A stretch of 42,899 nucleotides of DNA, from NCBI GenBank assembly GCA_902806055.1, contig CADCVD010000030.1, forward strand, positions 1-42,899. The letters are read 5' to 3'. Source of the stretch: an uncultured Rubrobacteraceae bacterium (GTDB taxonomy: Bacteria > Actinomycetota > Rubrobacteria > Rubrobacterales > Rubrobacteraceae). Under the pieces are notes generated by a model, which worked only from the letters and a program-made list of their open reading frames with translations, did no database searches and was not told where the DNA came from. Of the stretch, positions 24,549-32,612 are shown in pieces (position 1 is the first letter of the stretch; the number at the start of each line of letters is the position of its first letter). The translations under genes were made by a program, and so were the position numbers.

Positions 24549-25370
24549 CTAGGCTCCTCTCCCGCTCCCGGAAGAACCGTTGCTCTCGGCCCCCGCCATC
24601 TCCCGCTCTAACAGATCGGCGATGTTCTCGACAGAGGCTACCGCCGGCGCCATGGGAGCGTAGTCCATCAACGCCTGAGCCTCCCTATCGGCTTCCTGAA
24701 TCGCCTCGTCCCACCAAACGATTCCGCCAACCTCTATCCCGTGATCCGCGCAGTAGGAGCGGATGATCTCTTCGTCTCTCTGGCTCCGCACCTTGTTGGC
24801 GACCGCCCAGACGTGCTCGATCCCGAGCTCCTGCGCGAGCGGCGCTATCCGCCCCACGGTCTCGAGCGACCGGAAGTAGGGCTCGGTCACGATCAGCATC
24901 CCTTCGACGTGCCGGACGGTGGCCCGGCTCATGTGCTCTATCGAGGCCTCCATGTCCGTGATGGTTACTTCTTCTCCGGCGTTACCCGTAGCCAGCTCAC
25001 CGAGCAGGCCGCGCACCCGAGCGTGCGCGCCGCACAGTCACCCGGCCCCGGCGTGGTCCACCCCCGTCATCACCATCAGGTTCACCCCGTCCGGCCCTTC
25101 GGTTGCGTACTCCGCCGTGATCTCTTCCACCGGGCGGGTCAAAACCAGAGATCGGCGTTCGCCTTCCTCCTTGACCTCCATGATCTCCTTGGGCACCCGG
25201 ACCAGCCTCTCCAACTGCTCCCGGCCCATCCCAAGCGCGACCCCGAGGTTCGGGTTGGGGTCCCCGTCTACCGCTGTCACCCGATGCCCCCGCCGCGCCA
25301 GAACCCGCGCCAACGTCGCCGAAATGGTCGTCTTACCCGAACCGCCCTTACCCGCAACAGCTATCTTCAT
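24549..25370 (-). CDS. CooC-like nickel-insertion ATPase containing selenocysteine (UGA at 25040-25038)
   Basis: Reading the in-frame UGA as selenocysteine gives one 273-residue P-loop ATPase of the CooC/MinD type. It has a deviant Walker A G-K-G-G-S-G-K-T-T at 7-15, V-D-G-D-P-N at 34-39, and the T-D-M-E-A-S-I-E-H-M-S-R Walker B region near 133. Sec111-Leu-Cys113 falls where Carboxydothermus CooC1 has its metal-binding, dimer-forming Cys112-x-Cys114. Both flanks continue the family sequence, so this is not two genes or a pseudogene. CooC proteins load nickel into CO dehydrogenase; here the partner is probably the hydrogenase, since no hypA or hypB is present. Start ATG has an AGGAG site; the next gene, hhyS, begins two bases after the stop. 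Confidence 0.85.
25010..25029 (-). other. Probable bacterial SECIS element in the CooC-like gene
   Basis: On the mRNA, CGCGCAC (25029-25023) pairs perfectly with GUGCGCG (25016-25010) around the six-base loop GCUCGG. The loop begins 16 nt after the UGA at 25040-25038 and its first base is G. Both points match the general rule for bacterial SECIS elements, which lie inside the coding region directly 3' of the UGA and bind SelB. An extra G-C closure below the stem is possible with one bulge. The assignment is by eye; no folding energy was computed. Confidence 0.75.
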
Positions 25371-25416
25371 GGCCTTATCTCCTGTTTTTTCTCACCTGCC
25401 AACCACCGGATGCCGT

Positions 25417-25950
25417 TTAGCAGCACCCGCACCGACACTTCTCACTCTCCCCAACATCCTGCAAGAACCGGTCGGCCCGGACCACCGGCAGACCGTTCGC
25501 CGTTACCCCCTCGACTGCGGCGGTGACGCACCCGCAGAACTCCCCTTCCCCACGCTCCGCGCAGCGGCATGTACCCTGTTCCCCGGCCGTCGCGACGCGC
25601 TCTCGGTACTCCAGGAGACTCTCCCGGAAATCCCGCAGCTCCTCCAGCCTCCGCTCGGTCTCCTCTAGCTTTTGTTCCAAAAGTACGTCCAGATGTCGGA
25701 GGACCCCGCTCGGCATCCCCTCCTCGGCGATCTCCACCAGGTTCCGGATCTGATCTAGCGCCAACCCCATTAGCTTCGCCCGCCGGATGAACTCTATCTG
25801 CTCCAGCTCGCGCCAGCCGTAGATCCGGTACCCGGCATCCGTCCTTCCCGCAGGCGAGATCAAACCTATGTCCTCGTAGTAGCGTAAGGTCTTGGCCGGC
25901 ACTCCCACCAACCTCGCCACCTCACCTATCTTTAGAGCTGTTTCACCCAT
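25417..25950 (-). CDS. MerR-family metal-responsive regulator, head of hydrogenase operon
   Basis: A 177-residue MerR-family activator. The N-terminal helix-turn-helix is typical (K-I-G-E-V-A-R-L-V-G-V-P-A-K-T-L-R-Y-Y-E), followed by I-R-R-A-K-L-M-G-L, a long dimerisation helix, and a C-terminal part with nine cysteines including C-R-C-A, C-G-C and a final C-R-C-G-C-C. Such endings suggest binding of a thiophilic or transition metal; nickel would fit the operon but is not shown. ATG at 25950 has AAAGGTG six bases upstream; a GTG at 25959 lies within that site and is less likely. The gene sits behind its own MerR-type promoter and 46 bases ahead of the CooC-like gene. Confidence 0.88.
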   Translation of the reverse strand: MGETALKIGEVARLVGVPAKTLRYYEDIGLISPAGRTDAGYRIYGWRELEQIEFIRRAKLMGLALDQIRNLVEIAEEGMPSGVLRHLDVLLEQKLEETERRLEELRDFRESLLEYRERVATAGEQGTCRCAERGEGEFCGCVTAAVEGVTANGLPVVRADRFLQDVGESEKCRCGCC

Positions 25951-25980
25951 AAAGATCACCTTTCCCGTAACACACGGTTC

Positions 25981-26011
25981 ATGATAAACCTTCCAGCCGC
26001 TGGAATGTACA
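25981..26011 (-). promoter_or_regulatory. MerR-type promoter and operator for merR and the hydrogenase operon
   Basis: On the minus strand a -35 element TGTACA (26011-26006) and a -10 element TATCAT (25986-25981) are separated by exactly 19 bases. The spacer contains a perfect 7-bp inverted repeat TTCCAGC-1 nt-GCTGGAA (25991-26005). An over-long 19-bp spacer with a centred dyad is the classic design of promoters that MerR proteins activate by DNA distortion. Transcription would start near 25974, giving a short leader before the merR ATG. Confidence 0.82.
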
Positions 26012-26228
26012 GATAGACGTCAAAAGTTCAGGAAATCTAGCCTCCTCTTACCTTAACGATTCGCTCGTTTCACTCTCCGTCGAGAGATACTGTCGAGCCG
26101 GAGGAGGGCCATAAGCGATGCTCCTCTCGCGGGGGCGCGTTCTCCTTACGTCGAGCAATGTTCGTGGCCGTTTGGTGAGAAAGGGCATGCAAAGTAGAAT
26201 CTCTCCAGAGAGCGCGGAAGGAGAAAGT

Positions 26229-26876
26229 ATGGCAGAGCAGAGAGGCGGAACCGGCATAGATTCTACGACCATAAAAGATATCGTGCGGTTTCACGGCCAC
26301 ATGTGTCCGGGGCTTGCTATGGGCATCCGAGCCGCCGAGGTGGCTCTAAGCGAGGTAGGACCGCATTCCTCTGACGAAGAGGTCGTCACGATCACAGAGA
26401 CGGACATGTGCGGGGTGGATGCGATCCAGTACCTCACCGGCTGCACTTTCGGCAAGGGTAACCTCATCCACTTAGACTACGGCAAGAACGCCTACACCTT
26501 CATCCGGCGCTCGGACAGCAAGGCGGTCCGGGTATCCACTCGCCCCGGAGCATTCGACCGGAGCCCGGAACACAACGAACTCTCCGCCAAAGTGCGCAAC
26601 GACAGCGCCACCGACGAGGAGCGGAGCCGCTACAAGGAGCTGCGCGCGAACCGCACCGAGGCGATCCTGCAAGCTTCCGTAGGCGAGCTTTACGCCGTGG
26701 AGAAGCTAGAGAGCGCGGATATACCGCCGATAGCCCGTATCCACGACTCTGTTGCCTGCGCCGGGTGCGGCGAGCTCACCATGGAGACTCGCGTAAAGCA
26801 GCTGGAGGGTAGGAGGCTCTGTCCAGCCTGTTTCGAGGCCGCTCTCTCCCGCCAAGGCAGCGTCGAGAGCAACTGA
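26229..26876 (+). CDS. FmdE-family protein with C-terminal zinc ribbon
   Basis: A 215-residue protein of the FmdE family (named after a formylmethanofuran dehydrogenase subunit, though bacterial members have other, mostly unknown roles). The family signature I-V-R-F-H-G-H-M-C-P-G-L-A-M-G is at about 18-32; T-D-M-C-G-V-D-A-I-Q and G-C-T-F-G-K-G-N follow. The C-terminus has C-A-G-C and C-P-A-C, forming a probable zinc ribbon. ATG at 26229 is chosen for its strong AAGGAG site; the frame extends to 26118 without one. It is divergent from merR and first of the plus-strand block. Metal handling is a guess from its cysteine and histidine content and position. Confidence 0.85.
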   Translation: MAEQRGGTGIDSTTIKDIVRFHGHMCPGLAMGIRAAEVALSEVGPHSSDEEVVTITETDMCGVDAIQYLTGCTFGKGNLIHLDYGKNAYTFIRRSDSKAVRVSTRPGAFDRSPEHNELSAKVRNDSATDEERSRYKELRANRTEAILQASVGELYAVEKLESADIPPIARIHDSVACAGCGELTMETRVKQLEGRRLCPACFEAALSRQGSVESN

Positions 26877-26912
26877 GCTAGAGTTCAGCTTGGATCTCCG
26901 GGAATTCTCAAG

Positions 26913-27857
26913 TTGAGCCGCGAAGACGACCTTTCGTTTCTAGCCCCGCCCGGTGAGGTAGCGGACTGGCGGATGGTCGCCACCTTCGATGCCGCAGCCG
27001 AGGCAGGACTCTTCGAGCAGCTTCCAGCCACTCCCGCGCAAGTAGCTAGCCGCCTCGGCCTCGACGAACGAGCCGTACGTATATTGCTCGGCGCCCTCTC
27101 CGTCTGGGGAGTAGTCGAGAAGCATGCCGGCAGGTACTCGATGCATCCGGACTGGTCCTGCGACCAAGGAGAGGCGGCGACGTTGCGCCACCACGCTCGC
27201 GTCCTCCGGACGTGGAGCACGCAACTCGGTGACCGTCTGCGGGGAACCCCTCCCTCTCCCTCCAAAATTCCCCCGGAGCGCCGCCGGCTCTGGCTCGAAG
27301 CGCTGGCCGCGAGCGCGCGCGAGCAGGCTCCGCTCGTCGTCGAGACCTGCCTCAAGCGTTTTCCGAACGTCCGCCGCGTCCTGGACCTCGGAGGAGGTCA
27401 CGGCGAACACGCCCGCGCCTTCGCCCGGCGGGGCCTCAGCGTGATGCTCCAGGATACAGAGCCGACCGTCGAGTTACTCAAAGAGAGCGAACTACCTAGC
27501 TCTGGAGTGGAACTGTTCGCGGGAGATTTCTTCGAGGTTCTGCCCAATGCGCAGTTCGACCTAGTCCTCTGCGCCGGCGTCACGCATACCTACGACGGCG
27601 AGCGTAACCGCCTACTCTACCGCCGAATCGCCTCGATCCTCGCCTCCGGTGGGGGCCTGGCTATCATCACCTTCCTGCCCGAGCAGGACCCGAGGGCTTC
27701 GATCTTCGCGGTACAGATGTTGGCGGTATCCGCGGGCGGCGACGCACACAAAGAGATTAAATACCGCGAGTGGCTAGAAGCCGAGGGCTACCGGGCGCCC
27801 GAGATTCGGCATCTCAGTAACACCGCCAACTTCCTCTTGCTCACCTCCCGCCGTTGA
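26913..27857 (+). CDS. SAM-dependent methyltransferase, O-methyltransferase-like
   Basis: A 314-residue protein with an N-terminal winged-helix dimerisation domain (about 15-85: A-A-E-A-G-L-F-E-Q-L, L-G-L-D-E-R-A-V-R-I-L-L) and a Rossmann methyltransferase domain with motif I V-L-D-L-G-G-G-H-G-E-H at about 156-166 and a G-D-F-F-E-V-L motif further on. This layout is that of COMT-like small-molecule methyltransferases. Start is TTG at 26913, 36 bases after fmdE and in the same frame. The substrate is unknown, and the link to hydrogenase or transporter is positional only. Confidence 0.82.
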   Translation: MSREDDLSFLAPPGEVADWRMVATFDAAAEAGLFEQLPATPAQVASRLGLDERAVRILLGALSVWGVVEKHAGRYSMHPDWSCDQGEAATLRHHARVLRTWSTQLGDRLRGTPPSPSKIPPERRRLWLEALAASAREQAPLVVETCLKRFPNVRRVLDLGGGHGEHARAFARRGLSVMLQDTEPTVELLKESELPSSGVELFAGDFFEVLPNAQFDLVLCAGVTHTYDGERNRLLYRRIASILASGGGLAIITFLPEQDPRASIFAVQMLAVSAGGDAHKEIKYREWLEAEGYRAPEIRHLSNTANFLLLTSRR

Positions 27858-27935
27858 CTCCTTTTTCAGCACGTCTCCCTGACCTAATCCTCAAACCAGC
27901 GGAATTTTTGCCACGAACCACACGCTTCCAGTAAG

Positions 27936-29591
27936 ATGGAAGGTGGAGGAGAGAATAGAAAGGGTTTAGGAGTTGTGGTTATCCATAAAGAGTCGAGACG
28001 GTCTTTGCGTCCCTTGCTGGTAGGTGTTTTGGGGCTTCTGATGCTGATCGTGTTGAGCCCGGCCGCGGGCGGCGCGCAGGAGGAATCCGAGCAACTGGAG
28101 AAGCTTACCATCGCGACCGAAGCCGACAAGGGCAATCTAACCCCTTACAGCTTCAGGCCCCCTCCGGGCCTTCACGCCGAGCTCACGAGCCTCGTCCACG
28201 ACACGCTCTTCTTGGACCCCTATACCGAAGAGCCAATCCCGTGGCTCGCGACGGAGGCCTCTGCGAGCTCGGACGCTAAAACCTGGACCGTGACGCTTCG
28301 CGATGACGTCACCTGGCACGATGGCGAGGAGTTCACGGCCGATGACGTCGCCTTTACCTACGAATACTACAAGGAGGGTCCCTCCAACCGCTACTCGCAT
28401 CACGCACATGAGTATCCGGTTATAGAGTCTGTTGAGACATTAGACGCGAGCACGGTGGAGTTCACCTGCGCCGATCCCTGTCCCACCCTGCAGCTCATTA
28501 CCCTGGCCGACCTTCCGATCCTGCCGGAGCATATCTGGGAGAACGTCGAGGACCCGCAGACGTACACGGAGTTGCCGGTGGGCACCGGACCGTACAAGCT
28601 CGTAGAGTACGTAGAGGATCAATCCTACCGTCTCGAGGCCAACGAGGATTACTTCCTCGGTCCACCGGCGGTACAGGAGATAGAGATGCCGATCGTCACG
28701 GATCCTTCGAGCATGTTCCTCGCCCTGGAGACCGGGCAGGTAGATACCGTAACACGCAACATCCCTCCCGAGATAGAGGAGCGTCTCGCCGAGACCGAAG
28801 ACATCGAGATGGTCGAAGGAGATCGGTTTTCGTCCGTCTTTCTCAGGTTCAACTCTGAAACTCCACCGCTCGACCAGCAAGAATTTCGAAGGGCTTTTGA
28901 TATGGCTATAGACCGGCAGGCCCTCGTGGACACGGTCTTGTTGGGTAGCGGGACACCGGGAAGTCCCTCGTTCCTGCACCCGGATTCCAGATGGTACGAG
29001 TCCCAAGAGGCAAGCTTCGATCCGGAGCAGGCCAACACGATTCTAGACGAAGCCGGAATTACGGATTCCGACGAGGACGGGGTTCGGGAGATCGACGGGG
29101 AGCCGGTCAACCTCTCGGTCCTCGTCCCGGCCAACGACCCTCAGCAGATTCGCACGGCCGAGCTGGTCGCTCAGCAGCTCGAAGAGGTAGGCGTTGGTCT
29201 AGAGGTTGAGTCACTAGACCCGGGTACGCTGAGCCAGAGGCAGAACTCGCAGGACTTCGAACTCTCCACCTTCCAGGGCGTGCCTCATCTGCTCGGGGAC
29301 CCCACCCAACTGATGGAGTCGCTAACATCTTTGCTGTTCTACGCTAACCCCGATTACGAAGAGCTAAAATCCGAGTGGTCTGAGGCTACCACTATCGAGG
29401 AGCAGAGTGAGAAGCTCTCCGAGATCCAAACACTCTTCTCCGAAGACCCGCCGGCTTTCACGCTCTACTACCCCGACACAAACTACGCCTATAACACGAG
29501 CGTCTACGACGGTTGGATACCGGTTAAAGGACACGGCATTCACCATAAGTGGTCACTTATACCGCAAGCAGCAGAGTTGTTGGATGAATAA
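27936..29591 (+). CDS. ABC transporter substrate-binding protein, family 5 (Opp/Dpp/Nik type)
   Basis: A 551-residue secreted binding protein. A Sec signal peptide spans about residues 18-48 (basic R-R-S-L-R, hydrophobic core, then S-P-A-A-G-G-A before the mature part); there is no lipobox cysteine, so membrane attachment is not by a standard lipoprotein anchor. The family 5 signatures W-T-V-T-L-R-D-D-V-T-W-H-D-G, A-D-D-V-A-F-T-Y and G-T-G-P-Y-K-L are present. The ligand could be a peptide, nickel or another small molecule; sequence alone does not tell. Start is uncertain: ATG at 27936 has no clear ribosome site, and GTG at 27975 is an alternative. It begins a five-gene importer operon. Confidence 0.88.
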   Translation: MEGGGENRKGLGVVVIHKESRRSLRPLLVGVLGLLMLIVLSPAAGGAQEESEQLEKLTIATEADKGNLTPYSFRPPPGLHAELTSLVHDTLFLDPYTEEPIPWLATEASASSDAKTWTVTLRDDVTWHDGEEFTADDVAFTYEYYKEGPSNRYSHHAHEYPVIESVETLDASTVEFTCADPCPTLQLITLADLPILPEHIWENVEDPQTYTELPVGTGPYKLVEYVEDQSYRLEANEDYFLGPPAVQEIEMPIVTDPSSMFLALETGQVDTVTRNIPPEIEERLAETEDIEMVEGDRFSSVFLRFNSETPPLDQQEFRRAFDMAIDRQALVDTVLLGSGTPGSPSFLHPDSRWYESQEASFDPEQANTILDEAGITDSDEDGVREIDGEPVNLSVLVPANDPQQIRTAELVAQQLEEVGVGLEVESLDPGTLSQRQNSQDFELSTFQGVPHLLGDPTQLMESLTSLLFYANPDYEELKSEWSEATTIEEQSEKLSEIQTLFSEDPPAFTLYYPDTNYAYNTSVYDGWIPVKGHGIHHKWSLIPQAAELLDE

Positions 29592-29605
29592 GAGGAGCAC
29601 GTAGA

Positions 29606-29743
29606 ATACCCTCGCGGAGAACACTGGCAACGTTAGGGCATCCCTGTACGGTCTCGGGGGCGATCGGGTCTATGGCCCTGATCGCGCTCGTCGGGCTTGT
29701 GAGCGGACCGATGCCAGAAGAAGACGGCGAGGACCGGATATAG
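29606..29743 (+). CDS. Possible very small membrane protein ahead of the permease gene
   Basis: An open frame ending at TAG 29741-29743, immediately before the permease TTG. It encodes a hydrophobic stretch (A-I-G-S-M-A-L-I-A-L-V-G-L-V-S-G) with one cysteine before it and an acidic end (P-E-E-D-G-E-D-R-I). No ATG, GTG or TTG start precedes the hydrophobic part. Rare starts would be ATA at 29606, eight bases after AGAGGAG, or CTG at 29624. The tight junction with the permease suggests translational coupling, but the gene is unproven and could be a decayed remnant. Confidence 0.3.
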   Translation: MPSRRTLATLGHPCTVSGAIGSMALIALVGLVSGPMPEEDGEDRI

Positions 29744-30748
29744 TTGCCGCTCCCTTCCGAAGCCGGATGGAGGCGCATCGTCGGACGGATAGCCCAGTAC
29801 GCTCTCGTCGTCCTGATCGCGCTATCGCTCAACTTCGCCATACCCAGGCTGGCACCAGGAAGTCCGATCGACTATCTGGTCCCGAGCGAACAAGTCACCA
29901 CCGTCACCCCCGAGCAACGAGAGCGGATACTGGCCCAGTTCGGGCTTGAGAGGCCGCTCGCCGAGCAGTATTGGAGTTATATAGCCGGGATCTTGCAGGG
30001 CGACCTTGGCGTCTCGGCCCAGCAAGGCCGACCCGTAGTAGATATGCTCCTGGAGAGGCTGCCCTGGACCCTCATATTGGTGGGTGGGGCGATCACGCTC
30101 TCCCTCATAGTCGGGGCCGGCGCCGGGTTTCTCGCGGCCGCTCGGCGGGGAGGCCGGATGGAGGTTGGAGGACTCGCCTTCTTCATGTTCCTCGACTCGA
30201 TGCCTCCGTTCTGGATCGGGATGCTCCTCCTCGTACTGTTCTCCGGGTACCTAAAGATTCTGCCGGTCTTCGGAGCCCTCCCGCTAACGGGGGCGGCAGG
30301 CGGTTTCGGCCTCACCCTTGAGGTCGCCGAGCGTCTTGTGCTCCCCCTGCTGACCCTGACCCTGGTGAGGGCTGGCTGGCTCTTCCTGGTGGCGAGATCC
30401 TCGCTCGCGGGCGAGCTCTCCGAGGACTACATACTCATGGCCGAGGCAAAAGGCCTCTCCCGGCGCAAGGTGGTGCTTGGGCATGGGGTGAGAAACGCCC
30501 TCCTCCCCCTCGTGACCGCCGTGGCGGTAGAGGCGGGGACAGTGGTAGGAGGAGCGACGGTGGTCGAGACCGTCTTCTCGTACCCTGGCTTGGGGCGTCT
30601 GGTCTATGAGAGCGTCCTGAGCCGTGACTACCCCGTGCTGCAGGGGGCGTTCCTGCTCCTGGCGGTAGGGGTTATCGCGGCCAACCTCCTCGCCGACCTG
30701 CTCTACCCGATAATAGACCCCCGGACGCGGACGGAGGGTGCCCGATGA
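29744..30748 (+). CDS. ABC transporter permease (DppB/NikB-like)
   Basis: A 334-residue inner-membrane permease with about six hydrophobic helices. The periplasmic loop after the first helix contains L-A-P-G-S-P and the L-G-L-E-R-P-like F-G-L-E-R-P-L-A-E-Q-Y segment common to DppB-type subunits. The ATPase-contact EAA loop is A-E-A-K-G-L-S-R-R-K-V-V-L-G-H-G. It starts with TTG right after the preceding small frame and overlaps the next permease as ATGA. It forms the channel with the protein at 30745-31629. Confidence 0.9.
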   Translation: MPLPSEAGWRRIVGRIAQYALVVLIALSLNFAIPRLAPGSPIDYLVPSEQVTTVTPEQRERILAQFGLERPLAEQYWSYIAGILQGDLGVSAQQGRPVVDMLLERLPWTLILVGGAITLSLIVGAGAGFLAAARRGGRMEVGGLAFFMFLDSMPPFWIGMLLLVLFSGYLKILPVFGALPLTGAAGGFGLTLEVAERLVLPLLTLTLVRAGWLFLVARSSLAGELSEDYILMAEAKGLSRRKVVLGHGVRNALLPLVTAVAVEAGTVVGGATVVETVFSYPGLGRLVYESVLSRDYPVLQGAFLLLAVGVIAANLLADLLYPIIDPRTRTEGAR

Positions 30749-31629
30749 GCGGGGCTCAGTTGGGGCGCATAGGAGCGGCGACCCTGGCGATTTTCGTGAT
30801 CGCCGCGATCTTTGCCCCGGTGCTCGCTCCCTACGACCCTACGGTACGCACCGCCGCGCCCTTCGCGGCCCCATCACTGGCTCACCCGTTAGGCGCTAAC
30901 GACGTAGGCCAGGACATCTTGAGCGAGCTCCTCTTTGCCAGCAGGATTTCGCTCACGGTCGGCATCGCCACCGCCTGCCTGGCGACGGTTCTGGGAACGA
31001 CTATCGGGGTTGTCAGCGGATACCTCAGAGGTCCCGTAGATAGCGTGCTGATGCGAGGGGTGGACGTGATCCTCTCTCTACCTTTCTTGCCGCTCATGAT
31101 CGTGCTGGCGGCGTTTCTCGGGCAGAACACCACCAACCTGATACTGGTTATAGGTTTGCTGATCTGGGCTCGCCCGGCCCGTCTGCTACGTTCTCAGGTG
31201 CTTTCGGTGCGAGAGAGCGGGCACGTACAGGCAGCTCGGACGATGGGCGCCACACACGGTTACATAATGGTGCGTCATATACTGCCCAGGATCACCCCTT
31301 TGATCGCGGCTCAGTTCGTCCGTGCCGCTAACGTCTCTATAATGCTCGAGGCCTCTCTGGCCTTTCTCGGTCTCAGCGACCCGTTCCAGAAGAGTTGGGG
31401 CGCCATTCTGTTTTACGCCAACGCCCGCTCGGCCTTTCTCACCGACGCGTGGCTCTGGTGGGTGCTGCCGCCGGGGCTGTGCATAGCAGCGGTAGTAGTC
31501 AGCTTCGCTTTTCTGGGCTACGCAATTGAGGAGCGCGTAGATCCCCGCCTACGCTCCAACCTGCCGGCGAGCGAGACCCTGAAAGATGCCGAGACGCCGA
31601 CGCCCGTCGGAGGAGGCGCTCTCCGGTGA
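30745..31629 (+). CDS. ABC transporter permease (DppC/NikC-like)
   Basis: A 294-residue second permease. It has the N-terminal helix followed by A-H-P-L-G-A-N-D-V-G-Q-D, the DppC-type motif (H-P-L-G-T-D-x-x-G-R-D), five further helices, and an EAA loop A-A-R-T-M-G-A-T-H-G-Y-I-M-V-R-H. The C-terminus ends R-V-D-P-R-L-R as usual. Four-base overlaps with both neighbours show tight coupling. It completes the heterodimeric channel. Confidence 0.9.
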   Translation: MSGAQLGRIGAATLAIFVIAAIFAPVLAPYDPTVRTAAPFAAPSLAHPLGANDVGQDILSELLFASRISLTVGIATACLATVLGTTIGVVSGYLRGPVDSVLMRGVDVILSLPFLPLMIVLAAFLGQNTTNLILVIGLLIWARPARLLRSQVLSVRESGHVQAARTMGATHGYIMVRHILPRITPLIAAQFVRAANVSIMLEASLAFLGLSDPFQKSWGAILFYANARSAFLTDAWLWWVLPPGLCIAAVVVSFAFLGYAIEERVDPRLRSNLPASETLKDAETPTPVGGGALR

Positions 31630-32612
31630 GCGCGCTCCTCGAGGTTCGCGGTTTGAGTACCGTATACGATGCTCCAGAGGGCCCGATCCGGGCCGTAGAC
31701 GGCGTGGATCTTACCGTAGGTCGTGGAGAGATCCTTGGCGTAGTCGGCGAGTCCGGCTCCGGCAAGACCACGCTGGTGATGTCCTTAATGCGCCTCGTAA
31801 AGCCTCCCGGCAAGATACTCAAGGGCGGCGAGATGCTGCTAGACGGCGAAGATCTCTTCGGTCTCCCCCGCTCGAAGATGCCGGCGCGGCGGGGCCGAGA
31901 CCTCGCCCTGATACCCCAGAGCGCCATGCACGCCCTGAACCCGGTGATCCCGGTCGACAAGCAGGTCGCAGAAGCGATCACCGTGCATAGAAAAGTTAAC
32001 AGCAAGGACGCCCTACTCGCCGCCCGCGAGAGGTTGGTGGAGGTCGGCATCCCGGCCGAACGCCACTCCGCCTACCCGCACGAGCTAAGCGGAGGAATGC
32101 GGCAACGGTGCGTCATAGCGATGGCCGTCGCCAACGAGCCTAAGCTGGTCATCGCCGACGAGCCGGTCTCCGGGCTTGACGTCGTCGTGCAGGCTCGCAT
32201 CCTGCGTCTCATCGCCGAGCTAAAAGAGAGCCGAGGCCTCTCCATGATCCTGGTCTCCCACGACCTCTCGACGGTGGCCAGAGTCTGCGACCGCATCGCT
32301 GTTATGTACGCCGGAAGGATCGTCGAGACGGGTGAGGCCCGCACCCTCTTCAAGAGCCCCCTGCATCCGTATACCAGGGCTCTGGTAGCAGCGATCCCCC
32401 AGGTGCAAGGTCCCAAACAAGCCCTGAGAGCCATCCCGGGCGATCCTCCGGACCTGAGCCAACTGCCGCCCGGCTGCGATTTCCAGCCGCGCTGCCCTTC
32501 GGCCTTCGCCGACTGCGAGACAGTGGACCCGTCGCTGGAGGAGGTGGAGCCCGGCAGGAAGGCAGCCTGTCTGCTCTATCATAAGAATGAACGAAGACAA
32601 CTTGACGAGTAG
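31626..32612 (+). CDS. ABC transporter ATP-binding protein (DppD/NikD-like)
   Basis: A 328-residue ATPase. Walker A is G-E-S-G-S-G-K-T-T near residues 41-49, the signature motif is L-S-G-G-M-R-Q-R, and Walker B is L-V-I-A-D-E-P. The C-terminal extension P-R-C-P-S-A-F-A-D-C with further C-x-x-x-x-x cysteines is the segment found in peptide-type ATPases, where it can carry a 4Fe-4S cluster. The start GTG at 31626 overlaps the permease stop by four bases, and the end overlaps the next ATPase gene by 26. Confidence 0.92.
   Translation: MSALLEVRGLSTVYDAPEGPIRAVDGVDLTVGRGEILGVVGESGSGKTTLVMSLMRLVKPPGKILKGGEMLLDGEDLFGLPRSKMPARRGRDLALIPQSAMHALNPVIPVDKQVAEAITVHRKVNSKDALLAARERLVEVGIPAERHSAYPHELSGGMRQRCVIAMAVANEPKLVIADEPVSGLDVVVQARILRLIAELKESRGLSMILVSHDLSTVARVCDRIAVMYAGRIVETGEARTLFKSPLHPYTRALVAAIPQVQGPKQALRAIPGDPPDLSQLPPGCDFQPRCPSAFADCETVDPSLEEVEPGRKAACLLYHKNERRQLDE

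Noticed and set aside
25016-25370. Reading the CooC-like region as a 110-residue ATPase fragment plus a separate 155-residue gene
   Set aside because: Both halves are one frame and together give a full-length family member; the only interruption is a UGA at a functional cysteine position with a SECIS-like hairpin after it.
26874-26912. UGA at the end of the FmdE-family gene followed in frame by the methyltransferase (read-through fusion)
   Set aside because: No cysteine-like position, no suitable hairpin noticed, the FmdE zinc ribbon is complete, and the methyltransferase has its own start.
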